Below, one piece after another: positions 26,024 through 35,464 of a stretch of DNA of 64,000 nt; positions within the stretch are counted from its first letter, which is position 1, and every line of letters begins with the position of its first letter. Location: contig DIUZ01000002.1 in NCBI GenBank assembly GCA_002423205.1, positions 372,001 through 436,000 on the forward strand, in the 5' to 3' direction. The notes under the pieces were generated by a model that did no database searches, was not told the origin of the DNA, and saw only the letters and a list, made by a program, of their open reading frames with translations. This DNA is from Micavibrio sp. UBA6145. GTDB lineage: Bacteria > Pseudomonadota > Alphaproteobacteria > Micavibrionales > UBA1664. The position numbers and the translations under genes are program-made.

Positions 26024-26779
26024 ATGACTGCAGCCACCACCATCCCCGAACGCGCCGTAGACGCGGCCCAGCTGGCCGGTTCCACCGGCGGCGTTGCCCA
26101 CAGCATGTCGCCCTTCGCCCTGTTCCTGCAGGCCGACATGATCGGCAAGCTGGTCATCCTGATGCTGGTATTTGCATCGGTGTGGTGCTGGACCATCATT
26201 TTCGACAAGATGCGTACGCTCAAGGCTACCAAGCGCCGCGCCGACAAATTCGAAGAAGCCTTCTGGTCGGGCGAACCGCTGGACAAGCTGTACGAACGCG
26301 TGCGCCAGTCGCGCCCCGATCCGATCCTGAAAACATTCCTGTCCGGCATGGAAGAATGGCGTCTGGGGATGTCCGACAAAAATGCCGGCGGCGAAAGCCT
26401 TGGCACCAATTTGCAACAGCGTATTGAACGCAATATGTCGGTGACCATCGGCCGCGAGATGGAAAAACTGGAACGTTCCATGACCTTCCTTGCCAACGTT
26501 GGCTCGGCGGCACCGTTTATCGGCCTGTTCGGTACGGTGTGGGGCATCATGCGTTCGTTTACGGCCATTGCCGGTTCCAAAAACGCATCGCTGGCCGTTG
26601 TTGCGCCGGGTATCGCCGAAGCATTGTTCGCAACCGCCATCGGCCTTGTCGCCGCCATCCCGGCTGTTATTGCGTACAACAAATTCTCAAGTGATCTCAA
26701 TCGTTACAACGACCGTCTTGAAAACTTCGCAACTGAATTTTCGGCCATCCTCGGCCGCCATCTGTCGAACCGGAAGTAA
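26024..26779 (+). CDS. tolQ: Tol-Pal system protein TolQ
   Basis: A 251-aa inner-membrane proton-channel subunit (MotA/TolQ/ExbB family). Three membrane spans: about 40-62 (KLVILMLVFASVWCWTIIF), about 155-180 and about 190-215, with FLANVGSAAPFIGLFGTVWG and the conserved Thr/Ala pattern of the channel. A clear ribosome site (AAAAGGAAATG) precedes it. Works with TolR to energise TolA during constriction of the outer membrane. Confidence 0.95.
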   Translation: MTAATTIPERAVDAAQLAGSTGGVAHSMSPFALFLQADMIGKLVILMLVFASVWCWTIIFDKMRTLKATKRRADKFEEAFWSGEPLDKLYERVRQSRPDPILKTFLSGMEEWRLGMSDKNAGGESLGTNLQQRIERNMSVTIGREMEKLERSMTFLANVGSAAPFIGLFGTVWGIMRSFTAIAGSKNASLAVVAPGIAEALFATAIGLVAAIPAVIAYNKFSSDLNRYNDRLENFATEFSAILGRHLSNRK

Positions 26780-26784
26780 GTATT

Positions 26785-27231
26785 ATGGCGTTCAAACTGG
26801 GATCAAAGGGCAAGGGCAGGCGCAAACGTTCGGTTTCGGCGGAAATCAACGTCACGCCGCTGGTTGACGTCATGCTGGTGCTGCTCGTCATTTTCATGGC
26901 GACCGCCCCCATGCTTTCCGCCGGCGTGCCGGTTGATATTCCGGACAGCCAGGCAGGCGCAATCCACGAAGACGATCAGGGCCCGATCGAAGTCACACTG
27001 ACCGGAACCGGACAGATCTATGTCGGCGAAACACCGGTGACGCAGGCGCGTCTGCTGGAATTGCTGGGCGCGATGACCAAGGACGATCCAAACCGCCGCA
27101 TTTTCCTGCGCGCGGATAAAAAGCTGAATTACGGTGATGTGATGGGCACACTTGGCGTGCTCAGCTCTGCCGGCTACGGCAAGATCGCCCTGATCACCCA
27201 GCAGGGCGTAACGGCGCCTGCCGGCAAGTAA
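26785..27231 (+). CDS. tolR: Tol-Pal system protein TolR
   Basis: A 148-aa ExbD/TolR protein. It has a basic N-terminus, then a single span whose start bears the proton-carrying aspartate (VTPLVDVMLVLLVIFMA), and a periplasmic domain ending in the typical ADKKLNYGDVMGTLG. Six bases after tolQ. Its stop abuts the stop of a reversed gene, so tolA, normally next, is separated from tolQR. Confidence 0.95.
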   Translation: MAFKLGSKGKGRRKRSVSAEINVTPLVDVMLVLLVIFMATAPMLSAGVPVDIPDSQAGAIHEDDQGPIEVTLTGTGQIYVGETPVTQARLLELLGAMTKDDPNRRIFLRADKKLNYGDVMGTLGVLSSAGYGKIALITQQGVTAPAGK

Positions 27232-27858
27232 TCACGCCATTTTTGGCGTGGTGCTTCTGGGTTTCATGACCTGAAAATCACCAATGCGGCCCCACAGATT
27301 ATTGGGCAGGCTGTTGGCCTTGATATCGTATTCCAGTGGCGTGATCACAACCTGGCTTCGTATCTGTGTGGCCTGACCGCCGCCCTTAAATGTCACGCCG
27401 CTCAGATCAAAACCCAGGTTCGAGAGTTTCGCGGGCAGGGTATGCGCCGCATAAACACCACTCGCATCCGGTGCGTTTTGCGCCGCCGTACCAAACCGTA
27501 CGCGTAACTGGTAACCGCCTTTGATCTCTTCGACATGCAGGCGCGTATTGAACAGCGGCTGACCACCAAAGATTTTGTCCTGAAGATAATCCTCGATCAC
27601 CTCGGCCTCGCTCGACGGGTTGCCGATGCGCTCAAGGCGACGATAGAAAGCATTGCTGGCCGCCATGCCGCCCATGGCCCCCAGCAGTGTAGTGATCATG
27701 GTCAGGGCGCTGGCAACGCGGTTGTAGTCGTTGCGTGCCGAAGGTGAGGGCGCATCGACCACATTCGCAATCGTGAATGGTGCAGCCGTTGCGGCAGCCC
27801 ACAATGCGAATCCGGCCACAGCCGGTGCGAATTTATAACGGGCGGATAATGGATGCAT
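27232..27858 (-). CDS. Hypothetical membrane protein inserted in the tol cluster, 208 aa
   Basis: Not recognised. Hydrophobic segments lie at about 10-32 (KFAPAVAGFALWAAATAAPF) and 50-70 (ALTMITTLLGAMGGMAASNA); the rest is soluble and basic with a beta-rich part (GGYQLRVRFGTAAQN). It is on the opposite strand between tolR and tolA, which almost always form one transcript, and is divergent from tolA over 155 bases. Its stop abuts the tolR stop with no gap. Confidence 0.65.
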   Translation of the reverse strand: MHPLSARYKFAPAVAGFALWAAATAAPFTIANVVDAPSPSARNDYNRVASALTMITTLLGAMGGMAASNAFYRRLERIGNPSSEAEVIEDYLQDKIFGGQPLFNTRLHVEEIKGGYQLRVRFGTAAQNAPDASGVYAAHTLPAKLSNLGFDLSGVTFKGGGQATQIRSQVVITPLEYDIKANSLPNNLWGRIGDFQVMKPRSTTPKMA

Positions 27859-28013
27859 GGAAACTCCCTAAAAGGCCTTTTATACCCTGAGCCTAGAAAA
27901 CCATTATGTTTATGTCAAACGCAACATCAGGGTGTTCGGACAGTAATTTTTCTCTACATAAATGGTCGCCAGATATCCCAAATACGGCCATAATCCGCGT
28001 ATAGATTGACACC

Positions 28014-28967
28014 ATGAACGCCGTATCCGCCACACCGCCGCCCTCTGAAAAGCGCGACCAGCAGCATTCCATGCGCTCGCCGCTCGTTGTGTCGTTGTTA
28101 TTTCACGTCTTTTTGCTGTTGCTGTTCTCGGGTGCGTTCTTCTTTTTCTCAAAGCCCATCGAAATTCCGGAAGAACCCATGTCGGTGGAGATTCTGCCCG
28201 TCGCTGAAAAAGCCTCATCCACCATCAATGCCCCTGTGGCCAAGCAAATGCCAAAGGAGCCGCAGGAAGTCGCCGACACGCCGCCGCCTATGGCCAAATC
28301 TACCGCGCAGCAGGCCGTGAAGCCTGAACCGCCCAAGCCCGCCGAAAAGGTGAAGGCTGAGAAGATGGAAGAGATCAAGCCGCAGGACACCCCGCCGCCG
28401 CCTCTGAAAAAAGCTGAACTGGCTGAGAAAAAAGCCGCGCCTAAACCAGCACCCAAGGCCCCCGCCAAAAAGCCGCAGGAAGCCAAGAAGGAAGAGACCA
28501 AGGAAAAACCGGTTGAAGAAAACACGCAGGAATTCTCATCCGTCCTGAAAAACCTTGTCGGTGACGAAGCGCCGCCGACCCCGGACTCGCGCCCTGTCGA
28601 TACGCCGCGTCAGGCACCGCAATTGACCGCGCCTGCGCCGCTGGGTTCGACCATGTCGATGTCCGAAATGGACGCCCTGCGCCAGCAACTGGCCGGATGC
28701 TGGAACGTGATTGCCGGCGCTGCCGACGCGCAGAACCTGTCCGTCGATATTCAGGTCATGGTCAATTCCGACAGGACCGTCGCATCGGCCCGCATTGTCG
28801 ATCAGGGCCGTTACGGGTCTGATGCGTTGTATCGCGCCGCTGCTGACTCCGCCATGCGTGCGCTGCGCGCACCGGGCTGCACGCCGCTGGCCCTGCCGGA
28901 AGGCAAATACGATCAGTGGAAATCCATGACCATCAACTTCGATCCCAAGACGATGTTTGGGGCCTGA
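28014..28967 (+). CDS. tolA: Tol-Pal system protein TolA
   Basis: A 317-aa TolA-like protein: one N-terminal membrane span (about 27-48, SLLFHVFLLLLFSGAFFFF), a long Lys/Pro/Glu-rich periplasmic arm (about 65-185) and a C-terminal domain from about 220 (ALRQQLAGCWNVIAGAADAQ) with the two conserved cysteines (GCWN and APGCTPL). Links the inner-membrane TolQR motor to Pal and TolB. Separated from tolR by a reversed gene, so it needs its own promoter in 27859-28013. Confidence 0.9.
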   Translation: MNAVSATPPPSEKRDQQHSMRSPLVVSLLFHVFLLLLFSGAFFFFSKPIEIPEEPMSVEILPVAEKASSTINAPVAKQMPKEPQEVADTPPPMAKSTAQQAVKPEPPKPAEKVKAEKMEEIKPQDTPPPPLKKAELAEKKAAPKPAPKAPAKKPQEAKKEETKEKPVEENTQEFSSVLKNLVGDEAPPTPDSRPVDTPRQAPQLTAPAPLGSTMSMSEMDALRQQLAGCWNVIAGAADAQNLSVDIQVMVNSDRTVASARIVDQGRYGSDALYRAAADSAMRALRAPGCTPLALPEGKYDQWKSMTINFDPKTMFGA

Positions 28968-29041
28968 GTATTGGGGGTTTCCATGTCTGGTCTTGGCTCT
29001 AACTAACCGCTATTGTTGAAAAAACTTAAGGATTCGCCTCT

Positions 29042-30355
29042 ATGCGCAAACTTATCGGCCTGTTTATCTTCGCTCTGGCCCTCGCACCTTTCTCGGCCCG
29101 CGCCGATCTCAAGATCGCTGTCACGCAAGGCCGGGTCGAACCCATGCCCATCGCCATCACCGCCTTTGCGGGTGACGGTGCCAATGCGCAGATCGGCTCA
29201 CAAATTTCAGACATCGTTTCGCGCGACCTGGAATCATCGGGTCTGTTCCGCCCGCTGAACCCGGCATCCTTCATTCAGGACGCCCGCTCCGCCGCTTTGC
29301 AGGGCCCGCGCTTTACTGACTGGAAACCATTGAATTCGCAGGCGCTGGTGACCGGTGCCATTACCGCAGCCCCGGATGGCCGCCTTCGCGTTGAGTTCCG
29401 CCTCTGGGATGTCTACGGTGAAACGCAGGTGGACGGCATGGCATACACCACCACCCCGCAAAACTGGCGTCGCATCGCACACATCATTGCCGACAGCATC
29501 TTCAAGCGCCTGACCGGCGAAGAGGGCTATTTTGACACCCGCGTCGTCTACATCGCTGAAAGCGGCCCTTTCAACAACCGCGTCAAGCGCCTGTCCATCA
29601 TGGACCAGGACGGTGCCAATCACCGTTACCTGACCGATGGTTCGTACATGGTGCTGACCCCGCGCTTCTCACCCAGCGCACAGGAAATCACCTATCTCGC
29701 CTACGTGAACAACAAGCCGCGTGTCTATCTCTACAACATCGACACCGGCCGTCAGGAAGTCCTCGGTGACTTCCCCGGCATGTCGTTTGCGCCGCGCTTC
29801 TCACCCGATGGCAATTCCGTCGCCATGTCGCTGGCAACCGGTGGCAATACCAACATTTACGTGATGGATTTGCGCACGCGCCAGATCAAACAGATCACAA
29901 ACGATCCGTCCATTGATACGGCCGCCTCATTCTCGCCTGATGGACGCCGTATCACGTTTGAATCCGACCGCTCCGGCAAGCAGCAGATCTACATCATGAA
30001 TGCTGATGGTTCGAACCAGCAGCGCATTACCTTCGGCGAAGGCCGTTATGCCAACCCCGTATGGTCGCCGCGCGGTGACCTTATTGCCTTCACCAAAATG
30101 CTGGGTGGTAAATTTTATATCGGCGTGATCAAGCCGGATGGCACGGGCGAGCGTCTGCTGGTCACGTCCTATCACGTCGAAGGCCCGTCATGGGCACCCA
30201 ATGGCCGTTACCTGATTTACTTCAAGGAAGCGCCATCAGGTCAGGGGGGCCGCAGCGCCAAGGCCTATATGATCGACCTGACCGGATATAACGAGCGTCT
30301 GCTCCGCACCCCGGGCGACGCGTCGGACCCGGCCTGGTCTCCCCTGAACCCGTAA
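29042..30355 (+). CDS. tolB: Tol-Pal system protein TolB
   Basis: A 437-aa periplasmic beta-propeller. A signal peptide ([21 protein letters not shown]) is followed by the N-terminal alpha/beta domain and six WD40-like repeats with the recurring SPDG/DxWSP pattern ([51 protein letters not shown]). Binds Pal and the TolA C-terminal domain. pal and cpoB, which usually follow, are not in the window; a strong terminator does. Confidence 0.96.
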   Translation: MRKLIGLFIFALALAPFSARADLKIAVTQGRVEPMPIAITAFAGDGANAQIGSQISDIVSRDLESSGLFRPLNPASFIQDARSAALQGPRFTDWKPLNSQALVTGAITAAPDGRLRVEFRLWDVYGETQVDGMAYTTTPQNWRRIAHIIADSIFKRLTGEEGYFDTRVVYIAESGPFNNRVKRLSIMDQDGANHRYLTDGSYMVLTPRFSPSAQEITYLAYVNNKPRVYLYNIDTGRQEVLGDFPGMSFAPRFSPDGNSVAMSLATGGNTNIYVMDLRTRQIKQITNDPSIDTAASFSPDGRRITFESDRSGKQQIYIMNADGSNQQRITFGEGRYANPVWSPRGDLIAFTKMLGGKFYIGVIKPDGTGERLLVTSYHVEGPSWAPNGRYLIYFKEAPSGQGGRSAKAYMIDLTGYNERLLRTPGDASDPAWSPLNP

Positions 30356-30395
30356 GGGTTCGTTGAAACAGGTATCCGTAAGGGCACCATAAATA

Positions 30396-30426
30396 AAAAC
30401 CCCGCCATCACTGGCGGGGTTTTTTA
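30396..30426. terminator. Bidirectional terminator between tolB and rppH
   Basis: AAAAACCCCGCCA-tcac-TGGCGGGGTTTTTT serves the converging tolB and rppH transcripts. Confidence 0.9.
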
Positions 30427-30444
30427 TAATCGTCTTAAGTGGTT

Positions 30445-30942
30445 TCAAGATTTCAGCGCGCCGCTCAGGACAGGCGTAAATTCCCGGATCACTTCCTCAT
30501 ATGTCGTGCGTTTGAACGGTACGATCAGGTCGCAGACCTGCGGCAGATCAACCCATTTCCATGCGGCGAATTCAGGGTGCACCTTGTCGTACAAGGTGAT
30601 GTCCTGGTCTTCACCGGTAAAGCGAAGCGCGGCCCAGCGTTGTTCCTGGCCCTTGTATCGCCCACCCCACAACTTGCCCAATAAGTGATCAGGCAATTCA
30701 TAGGTCAGGATTTTGTCACTGACATAGATGACTTCGGCCTTGTCTGTGCCGGTTTCTTCGCGAAGTTCCCTTAGCGCCGCGTGCTCAATGCTTTCGCCTT
30801 CGTCAATGCCGCCCTGCGGCATTTGCCAGGCACCCGGGTGATCCAGGCGCTCCCCGACGAACACTTTGCCGGCCGAATTGAAAAGCACTATTCCTACACA
30901 TTGGCGATAAGGAAGCTTCCTTAACTCCTCAATATTTTTCAT
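30445..30942 (-). CDS. rppH: RNA pyrophosphohydrolase
   Basis: A 165-aa Nudix hydrolase that removes pyrophosphate from 5' mRNA ends and so starts decay. The Nudix box is perfect (GGIDEGESIEHAALRELREE), and YRQCVGIVLFN plus the late FKRTTYEEVIREF region are typical of RppH/NudH. Sits downstream of ctpA and the deacetylase-like gene, a usual alphaproteobacterial order. Confidence 0.93.
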   Translation of the reverse strand: MKNIEELRKLPYRQCVGIVLFNSAGKVFVGERLDHPGAWQMPQGGIDEGESIEHAALRELREETGTDKAEVIYVSDKILTYELPDHLLGKLWGGRYKGQEQRWAALRFTGEDQDITLYDKVHPEFAAWKWVDLPQVCDLIVPFKRTTYEEVIREFTPVLSGALKS

Positions 30943-30994
30943 GGGAAAAGGATAGTGCTCAGGCGGCAGATGATCAAGACTTAGAAGCCCTGCA

Positions 30995-31969
30995 TCACCC
31001 CTTCAGGCCGGTGAATTTGGCCGCAGGCACAAGGCGAATGCCTTTGGCGGGCAGGGATTTGACCCATTCAGCCAGTGTCTGGACAGCAAGGGGCGTCGGA
31101 TGGGCCATGACCACGATGGCTTCCTGTTCGCGCAGAATGATCGGCAATGCGTCAGCCAGCGCCTTTTGCAGCACAACCGGGCCCATATCGCCGTTGATGA
31201 TGATATCGGTCTTCAGGTAGGCGCTGATCTGCGCTTCGCGCTTTTGCAGGTACAGCGTTGTGGCGACCTTGGCTTTCGTCGCATCCATGATCATCAGGTT
31301 TTCCCCGATCAGGTTCAGGGCAATATCGCGCCACATATCCGGGTCATTGCCGGGAATATCCGCGTCATCCGGAATATACAGGCCGACCACGTTGCCGCCT
31401 GCCGTTGCCACCTGGCGTCGCAGCAGGGCCATGTTCTCTGTTGTGGAAAGCGATGACGATGCCGCAAGCGGACCGGGGTCTATACCCCCGGCGGTGCTTT
31501 GCATGGCGATCTGCAGCCACACGTCACGGCCTGACGCCTTGAACGCGCTGGCCGTACCCGAAGGATCGGACGCATAAACCGAAACCGCCAGCGTCGCATC
31601 GCGCGGCATGTCTTTATCAATCTGTTCAGACACTTTGCGGTTGAGGCCCGCATCCGCAATCACGACGGCCACTTCGGCAACAATCGGTACGCCCGGTATG
31701 GCCGGTTCAGCCGCTGCCTCTTCAATAGGGGTCGAAGGTGTTTCAGCGGAAGGCGCAGGTTCAATCGTATCAGGGGCAGATGATGTGACCTGAATCGTCG
31801 TGTCTTCCGGGGTATGGTCCTGTCCCGGCAGGACAAGGCCGAAAATCAGCGCCGATAAAACACCAATGGCAATTGATGCCAGAAACGGATGGCGCAAAAC
31901 ATTCTCAAACACACGTCCGGCACCCGTGGTCGGGACATCGGTCTGTGTGTTGTCGTCGGTCTGCGCCAT
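30995..31969 (-). CDS. Divergent polysaccharide deacetylase family protein
   Basis: A 324-aa protein with one N-terminal membrane span (about 30-50, HPFLASIAIGVLSALIFGLV), a Pro/Thr/Glu-rich linker and a C-terminal deacetylase-like barrel (VAEVAVVIADAGLNRKVSEQ, DMGPVVLQKALADALPIILR, VMAHPTPLAVQTLAEW). It corresponds to the divergent deacetylase family (DUF610/YibQ) found next to ctpA and envC. Catalytic status unknown; likely acts on cell-wall or surface glycans in the periplasm. ATG 31969 chosen; a TTG one codon upstream is possible. Confidence 0.8.
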   Translation of the reverse strand: MAQTDDNTQTDVPTTGAGRVFENVLRHPFLASIAIGVLSALIFGLVLPGQDHTPEDTTIQVTSSAPDTIEPAPSAETPSTPIEEAAAEPAIPGVPIVAEVAVVIADAGLNRKVSEQIDKDMPRDATLAVSVYASDPSGTASAFKASGRDVWLQIAMQSTAGGIDPGPLAASSSLSTTENMALLRRQVATAGGNVVGLYIPDDADIPGNDPDMWRDIALNLIGENLMIMDATKAKVATTLYLQKREAQISAYLKTDIIINGDMGPVVLQKALADALPIILREQEAIVVMAHPTPLAVQTLAEWVKSLPAKGIRLVPAAKFTGLKG

Positions 31970-31975
31970 CAATAA

Positions 31976-33508
31976 TTACTCGACCGGTTTGTCTTTGGAT
32001 TTTTCAGCATCATCTTTTTTGATATCAGACGCCTTTGCCTTGGCATCCTTCACAAGGGCCGGTGCGCCTTCAGGGGCGTGCTGGCTCTTGTACAATGAGA
32101 TGCCACGCAACAGGTCGATCGCGCGGGCCAACTGGTAATCTTCAGCCAGTTCCGGGTGATCGATGGAGATCGGTTTCTTCTCGGACGCTTTGTCTTTCTC
32201 CGACTTGTCGAGGGCAGGTGCCTGACCCTTCGTGGATTTATCGTCTTCAGGCTTGATAACAGGCATCGACTTGTCGTCGCCGGGCTTCGATGCTTGCGGG
32301 TTGAGCAATGCGCCTTTGAGATCGGCCTCGCTGATGCTCATATCGGCATTTTCAAGATTTTCGATTCTCGACTGCGGAACGATGATGTCCGGTTCAATAC
32401 CCTTGGCCTGGATCGAACGGCCAGACGGCGTGTAATAACGCGCCGTCGTCAGACGAATGGCCGTGCCGCCCGGCAGGCTGATAATCGTCTGGACCGAACC
32501 CTTGCCGAACGACTTGGTGCCGATCAGCACGGCGCGGCGGTGATCCTGCAATGCACCGGCAACGATTTCCGATGCCGAAGCCGAGCCGCCGTTGATCAGC
32601 GTTACGATGGGAAGACCGTTTGCAAGGTCGCCCGGCGTTGCGTTGTCACGCTTGGTGTCTTCTTCGTTACGGCCGCGCGTCGAAACAATCTCGCCTTTAT
32701 CCAGGAAGTTATCTGATACTGAGATTGCCTGGTCCAAAAGACCGCCCGGGTTGTTACGCAAATCGATCACGTAACCCAGAAGATTTTTGCCGAGTTGTTT
32801 CTGAATATCCGCCAGCGCGTTTTTCAGCCCGGCGTCGGTCTGCGCGTTGAAGGTGGTGATACGGATATAACCGACATTGTCGTACACCGAGAAACGCACC
32901 GAACGGATGCGGATGACATCGCGCGTGATACGGAATTTCTGTGGCTCGGCCGTGCCTTCGCGGCGGACGGTGATTTCAATCGTGCTGCCAACCTTGCCGC
33001 GCATTTTTTCAACCGCGTCGTTGAGCGACAGGCCAAGAACCGGCTTGCCGTCCAGATGCGTGATCAGATCACCCGCTTTGACGCCGGCCTTGAATGCCGG
33101 TGTGTCGTCGATCGGTGATACGACTTTCACAAGGCCGTTTTCCATCGTGACTTCGATGCCGAGACCGCCGAAGCTTCCGCGTGTCTGCACCTTCATATCT
33201 TCGAAGCCTTCGTCGTTCAGATAAGACGAGTGCGGGTCGAGCGACGACAGCATGCCGTTGAGCGCGAATTCGATCAGTTCCTTATCCGTCTTCGGGTCGA
33301 CATACTGTGCGCGCACGCGTTCGAACACTTCGCCGAACAGCTTGAGCATTTTGTAAGTTTCTTCAGTGTCCTTTTTCGGATTGGTGCCCGATGCTGCCGC
33401 CTGCGCAATTTGCGTGGCGTTGGCCGGTGCCTGCTGCGCGTAAACGCTGGTCGGTACGGCGAAGATCAGGGGCAGGGCAAGAAGGGAAAGGCGAAGGCGG
33501 CGGCTCAT
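31976..33508 (-). CDS. ctpA: C-terminal processing protease, S41 family
   Basis: A 510-aa periplasmic serine protease. Signal peptide MSRRLRLSLLALPLIFAVPT, a PDZ domain at about 100-185 (GSFGGLGIEVTMENGLVKVV), then the tail-specific protease domain with the catalytic serine in NGGSASASEIVAGALQDHRR and lysine in TKSFGKGSVQT. The C-terminus is a Lys/Asp/Ser-rich low-complexity segment (about 405-460). Start taken at MSRR; a TTG upstream adds five residues. Seven bases separate it from the deacetylase-like gene. Confidence 0.94.
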   Translation of the reverse strand: MSRRLRLSLLALPLIFAVPTSVYAQQAPANATQIAQAAASGTNPKKDTEETYKMLKLFGEVFERVRAQYVDPKTDKELIEFALNGMLSSLDPHSSYLNDEGFEDMKVQTRGSFGGLGIEVTMENGLVKVVSPIDDTPAFKAGVKAGDLITHLDGKPVLGLSLNDAVEKMRGKVGSTIEITVRREGTAEPQKFRITRDVIRIRSVRFSVYDNVGYIRITTFNAQTDAGLKNALADIQKQLGKNLLGYVIDLRNNPGGLLDQAISVSDNFLDKGEIVSTRGRNEEDTKRDNATPGDLANGLPIVTLINGGSASASEIVAGALQDHRRAVLIGTKSFGKGSVQTIISLPGGTAIRLTTARYYTPSGRSIQAKGIEPDIIVPQSRIENLENADMSISEADLKGALLNPQASKPGDDKSMPVIKPEDDKSTKGQAPALDKSEKDKASEKKPISIDHPELAEDYQLARAIDLLRGISLYKSQHAPEGAPALVKDAKAKASDIKKDDAEKSKDKPVE

Positions 33509-33528
33509 GAAACATCCAATCAAAAAAT

Positions 33529-34560
33529 TCAGCCTAGGTCAGGCAATTTGCGGGCCGGGTCGATGGGCTGGCCGCCGTAACGAAGTTCGTAATAAATCGA
33601 TCTGCGCTGGCGGTCGGCCTGATTCGGCTGGTCGACGGATTTGAGTATAGCAATCGGCTCACCCGAAACAATCGTCTGACCCGCAGATACGTTGATTTTA
33701 TCCAGACCGGAGATAAGGGAGTAATATCCGCCCTTATGGGCAATGATGACAATATTGCCGTAGCCTTTAAACGGACCGGCATAGCGAACGGTGCCTCCCA
33801 GCGGCGCAACGACCAGCGCCCCGGGCAGGGTTTCAATACGAATACCGCTGGACCGTGTGCCCAGTTCGGGGTCGCGCTGGCCGTAAGATACCCGCACAAT
33901 GCCCGATACCGGCAACTGGCCTTCGCCTTCGGGAACGCTGACAGTATCCACATGCATGGTCTGGCCATTGCCCGACAGGCCGTCCAGAAGATCCGCCAGA
34001 TTGCGGGCGTCATGAACCAGCGCGGCGACGGCGGCGCTTTCAGCCTCGATATTATGGGTGCCGCCGCGGTTTTCGAGCAGGGCGGTCAAAGCCTGGTGAC
34101 GGCTGGCAAGGTCGCTGCGCGCCGTATGCGCCTGCGCACCCTGTTGGGCCAGCGCGCCGCGGGTTTTCTCAAGTTCGGTCAGCAGCCCGCGAAAGGCCGA
34201 TGCCTGCGTCTCGATGGCGGGAATGGCCGCCGACAGCAGCATCGACGTACGCGCTGCCTGCAACGGTCCGCCCGGACGGATAAGGACCGCTTCGCGCGGC
34301 GTCTGGCCCATATGGGTCAGCGCGCCGAGCGTCGCCGCCATGCGCGCACGCCGGACCATGTATTCCTTTTCAAGATTGGCCTTCTTGATCTCAAGACTGC
34401 CCAGATTGTTCTGAAGCGCATCGATCTGGCGTTCGATATTGCGAATATCGGCAGCCGCCTGCACCAGCCGGCCCTGCAACGCCGCGCGCGCATCGTCTTC
34501 GCTGGCATGCGCGGACAAGCACACCAAAAGTGCGAGGGTGAGGATAATATTGCGCATCAT
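33529..34560 (-). CDS. EnvC-like murein hydrolase activator
   Basis: A 343-aa periplasmic protein: signal peptide (MMRNIILTLALLVCLSAHA), two coiled-coil stretches (about 25-95 and 125-190) and a C-terminal LytM (M23) domain. The LytM zinc ligands are missing: GTRSSGIRI stands where HxxxD should be and IAHKGGYYSLI replaces the HxH region. It is therefore a degenerate LytM of the EnvC type that activates amidases rather than cutting peptidoglycan. The ATG overlaps the rlmH stop. Confidence 0.85.
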   Translation of the reverse strand: MMRNIILTLALLVCLSAHASEDDARAALQGRLVQAAADIRNIERQIDALQNNLGSLEIKKANLEKEYMVRRARMAATLGALTHMGQTPREAVLIRPGGPLQAARTSMLLSAAIPAIETQASAFRGLLTELEKTRGALAQQGAQAHTARSDLASRHQALTALLENRGGTHNIEAESAAVAALVHDARNLADLLDGLSGNGQTMHVDTVSVPEGEGQLPVSGIVRVSYGQRDPELGTRSSGIRIETLPGALVVAPLGGTVRYAGPFKGYGNIVIIAHKGGYYSLISGLDKINVSAGQTIVSGEPIAILKSVDQPNQADRQRRSIYYELRYGGQPIDPARKLPDLG

Positions 34561-34976
34561 TCCCTGTGATACGGATGTCCTGCCAAAATGGCCTTGGCAC
34601 GGTACATTTGTTCCAAAACCATGATCCGGGCCAGCATATGCGGCCATGTCGCTTTCCCGAATGACAAAAGAAGATTGGCATGACTGCGGATGGTGTCGGT
34701 ATGACCGTCTGCGCCGCCGATCAAAATCTGGCAGGTTGATTTGCCGGCGTTCATCGCATTTTGAAGCGCGGCCGCGATTTCCTGGCTCGATAGGTTTTTG
34801 CCGCGTTCGTCCATGACGATGACATAGGCGTCGCGTTCGATCAGTTTTTCAAGATCGGGCGTTTCGGCAACTTCTTTAAGGGTGGGGGCAGGGGCAAGGC
34901 GTTTGGCGTAATCGTTATAAAGATCGAGCTGCGCACGATCCTTCATCTTCCCAACGGCAAGGACTTGGAATTTCAT
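34557..34976 (-). CDS. rlmH: 23S rRNA (pseudouridine1915-N3)-methyltransferase
   Basis: A 139-aa SPOUT-class methyltransferase acting on helix 69 of 23S rRNA. The knot motif is visible (CQILIGGADGHTDTIRS, then SFGKATWPHMLARIMVLEQMYRA), and the N-terminus MKFQVLAVGKMKD is standard. Forms the frequent cluster with rsfS and nadD; overlaps envC by four bases. Confidence 0.95.
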   Translation of the reverse strand: MKFQVLAVGKMKDRAQLDLYNDYAKRLAPAPTLKEVAETPDLEKLIERDAYVIVMDERGKNLSSQEIAAALQNAMNAGKSTCQILIGGADGHTDTIRSHANLLLSFGKATWPHMLARIMVLEQMYRAKAILAGHPYHRE

Positions 34977-35011
34977 GGGCCCAGTATAAAGCCCAAAAAC
35001 GTACCTGTAAC

Positions 35012-35356
35012 CTAGGCTTTACGGCGCTTCTTCGGCGCTTCTGCGTCTTCTTCCGGGGCAAGCCAGATTTTTTCAAGATTATAGAACGAGCGCACTTCCG
35101 GGCGGAAGACATGTACAATCACGTCGCCGGCGTCAGTGATGACCCAGTCGCCGTTGCTTTTGCCTTCGTGGCGGGCGGTTTTGTTGTGCTCGGCCTTCAT
35201 GAATTTGCCGATCTGGTCGGACAATGCCGATACGTGGCGGGCGGAACGGCCGGAGGCGATGATCATGTAGTCGGCGATGGCTGACCTGCCGGCCAGCGGC
35301 ACGATGATGATATCTTCGGCTTTATTGTCGTCGAGAAGCTTTGCGAGAGCGTTCAC
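35012..35356 (-). CDS. rsfS: Ribosomal silencing factor RsfS
   Basis: A 114-aa protein of the Iojap family that binds L14 and blocks subunit joining in starvation. The core DIIIVPLAGRSAIADYMIIA, then GKSNGDWVITDAGDVIVHVF and YNLEKIW are conserved. The GTG at 35356 has a poor ribosome site. In the same frame an AGGAG stands 7 bases before an ATA codon at 35401, which would add 15 basic residues. The Lys/Arg-rich C-terminus (APKKRRKA) is unusual but plausible for RNA contact. Confidence 0.93.
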   Translation of the reverse strand: MNALAKLLDDNKAEDIIIVPLAGRSAIADYMIIASGRSARHVSALSDQIGKFMKAEHNKTARHEGKSNGDWVITDAGDVIVHVFRPEVRSFYNLEKIWLAPEEDAEAPKKRRKA

Positions 35357-35426
35357 GAGCGTATCCGGTGCGGATTTACCGGCGATCTTTTTTCTGGCTA
35401 TGGTTTTTCTCCTGGTTACGGTTTTT

Positions 35427-35464
35427 AAAATAAAAATCCGCCTGTCCTTTTTCAGGGCGGCGGA
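35427..35464 (-). terminator. Terminator between nadD and rsfS
   Basis: On the minus strand TCCGCCgCCCTG-aaaaa-GGACAGGCGGA is followed by TTTTTATTTT. It would end transcription from nadD or from the promoter at 35520-35548 before rsfS, or act as an attenuator. Confidence 0.8.

Noticed and set aside
33529..34560. Active LytM endopeptidase
   Set aside because: The zinc ligands of the M23 domain are replaced, so it is called an EnvC-like activator.
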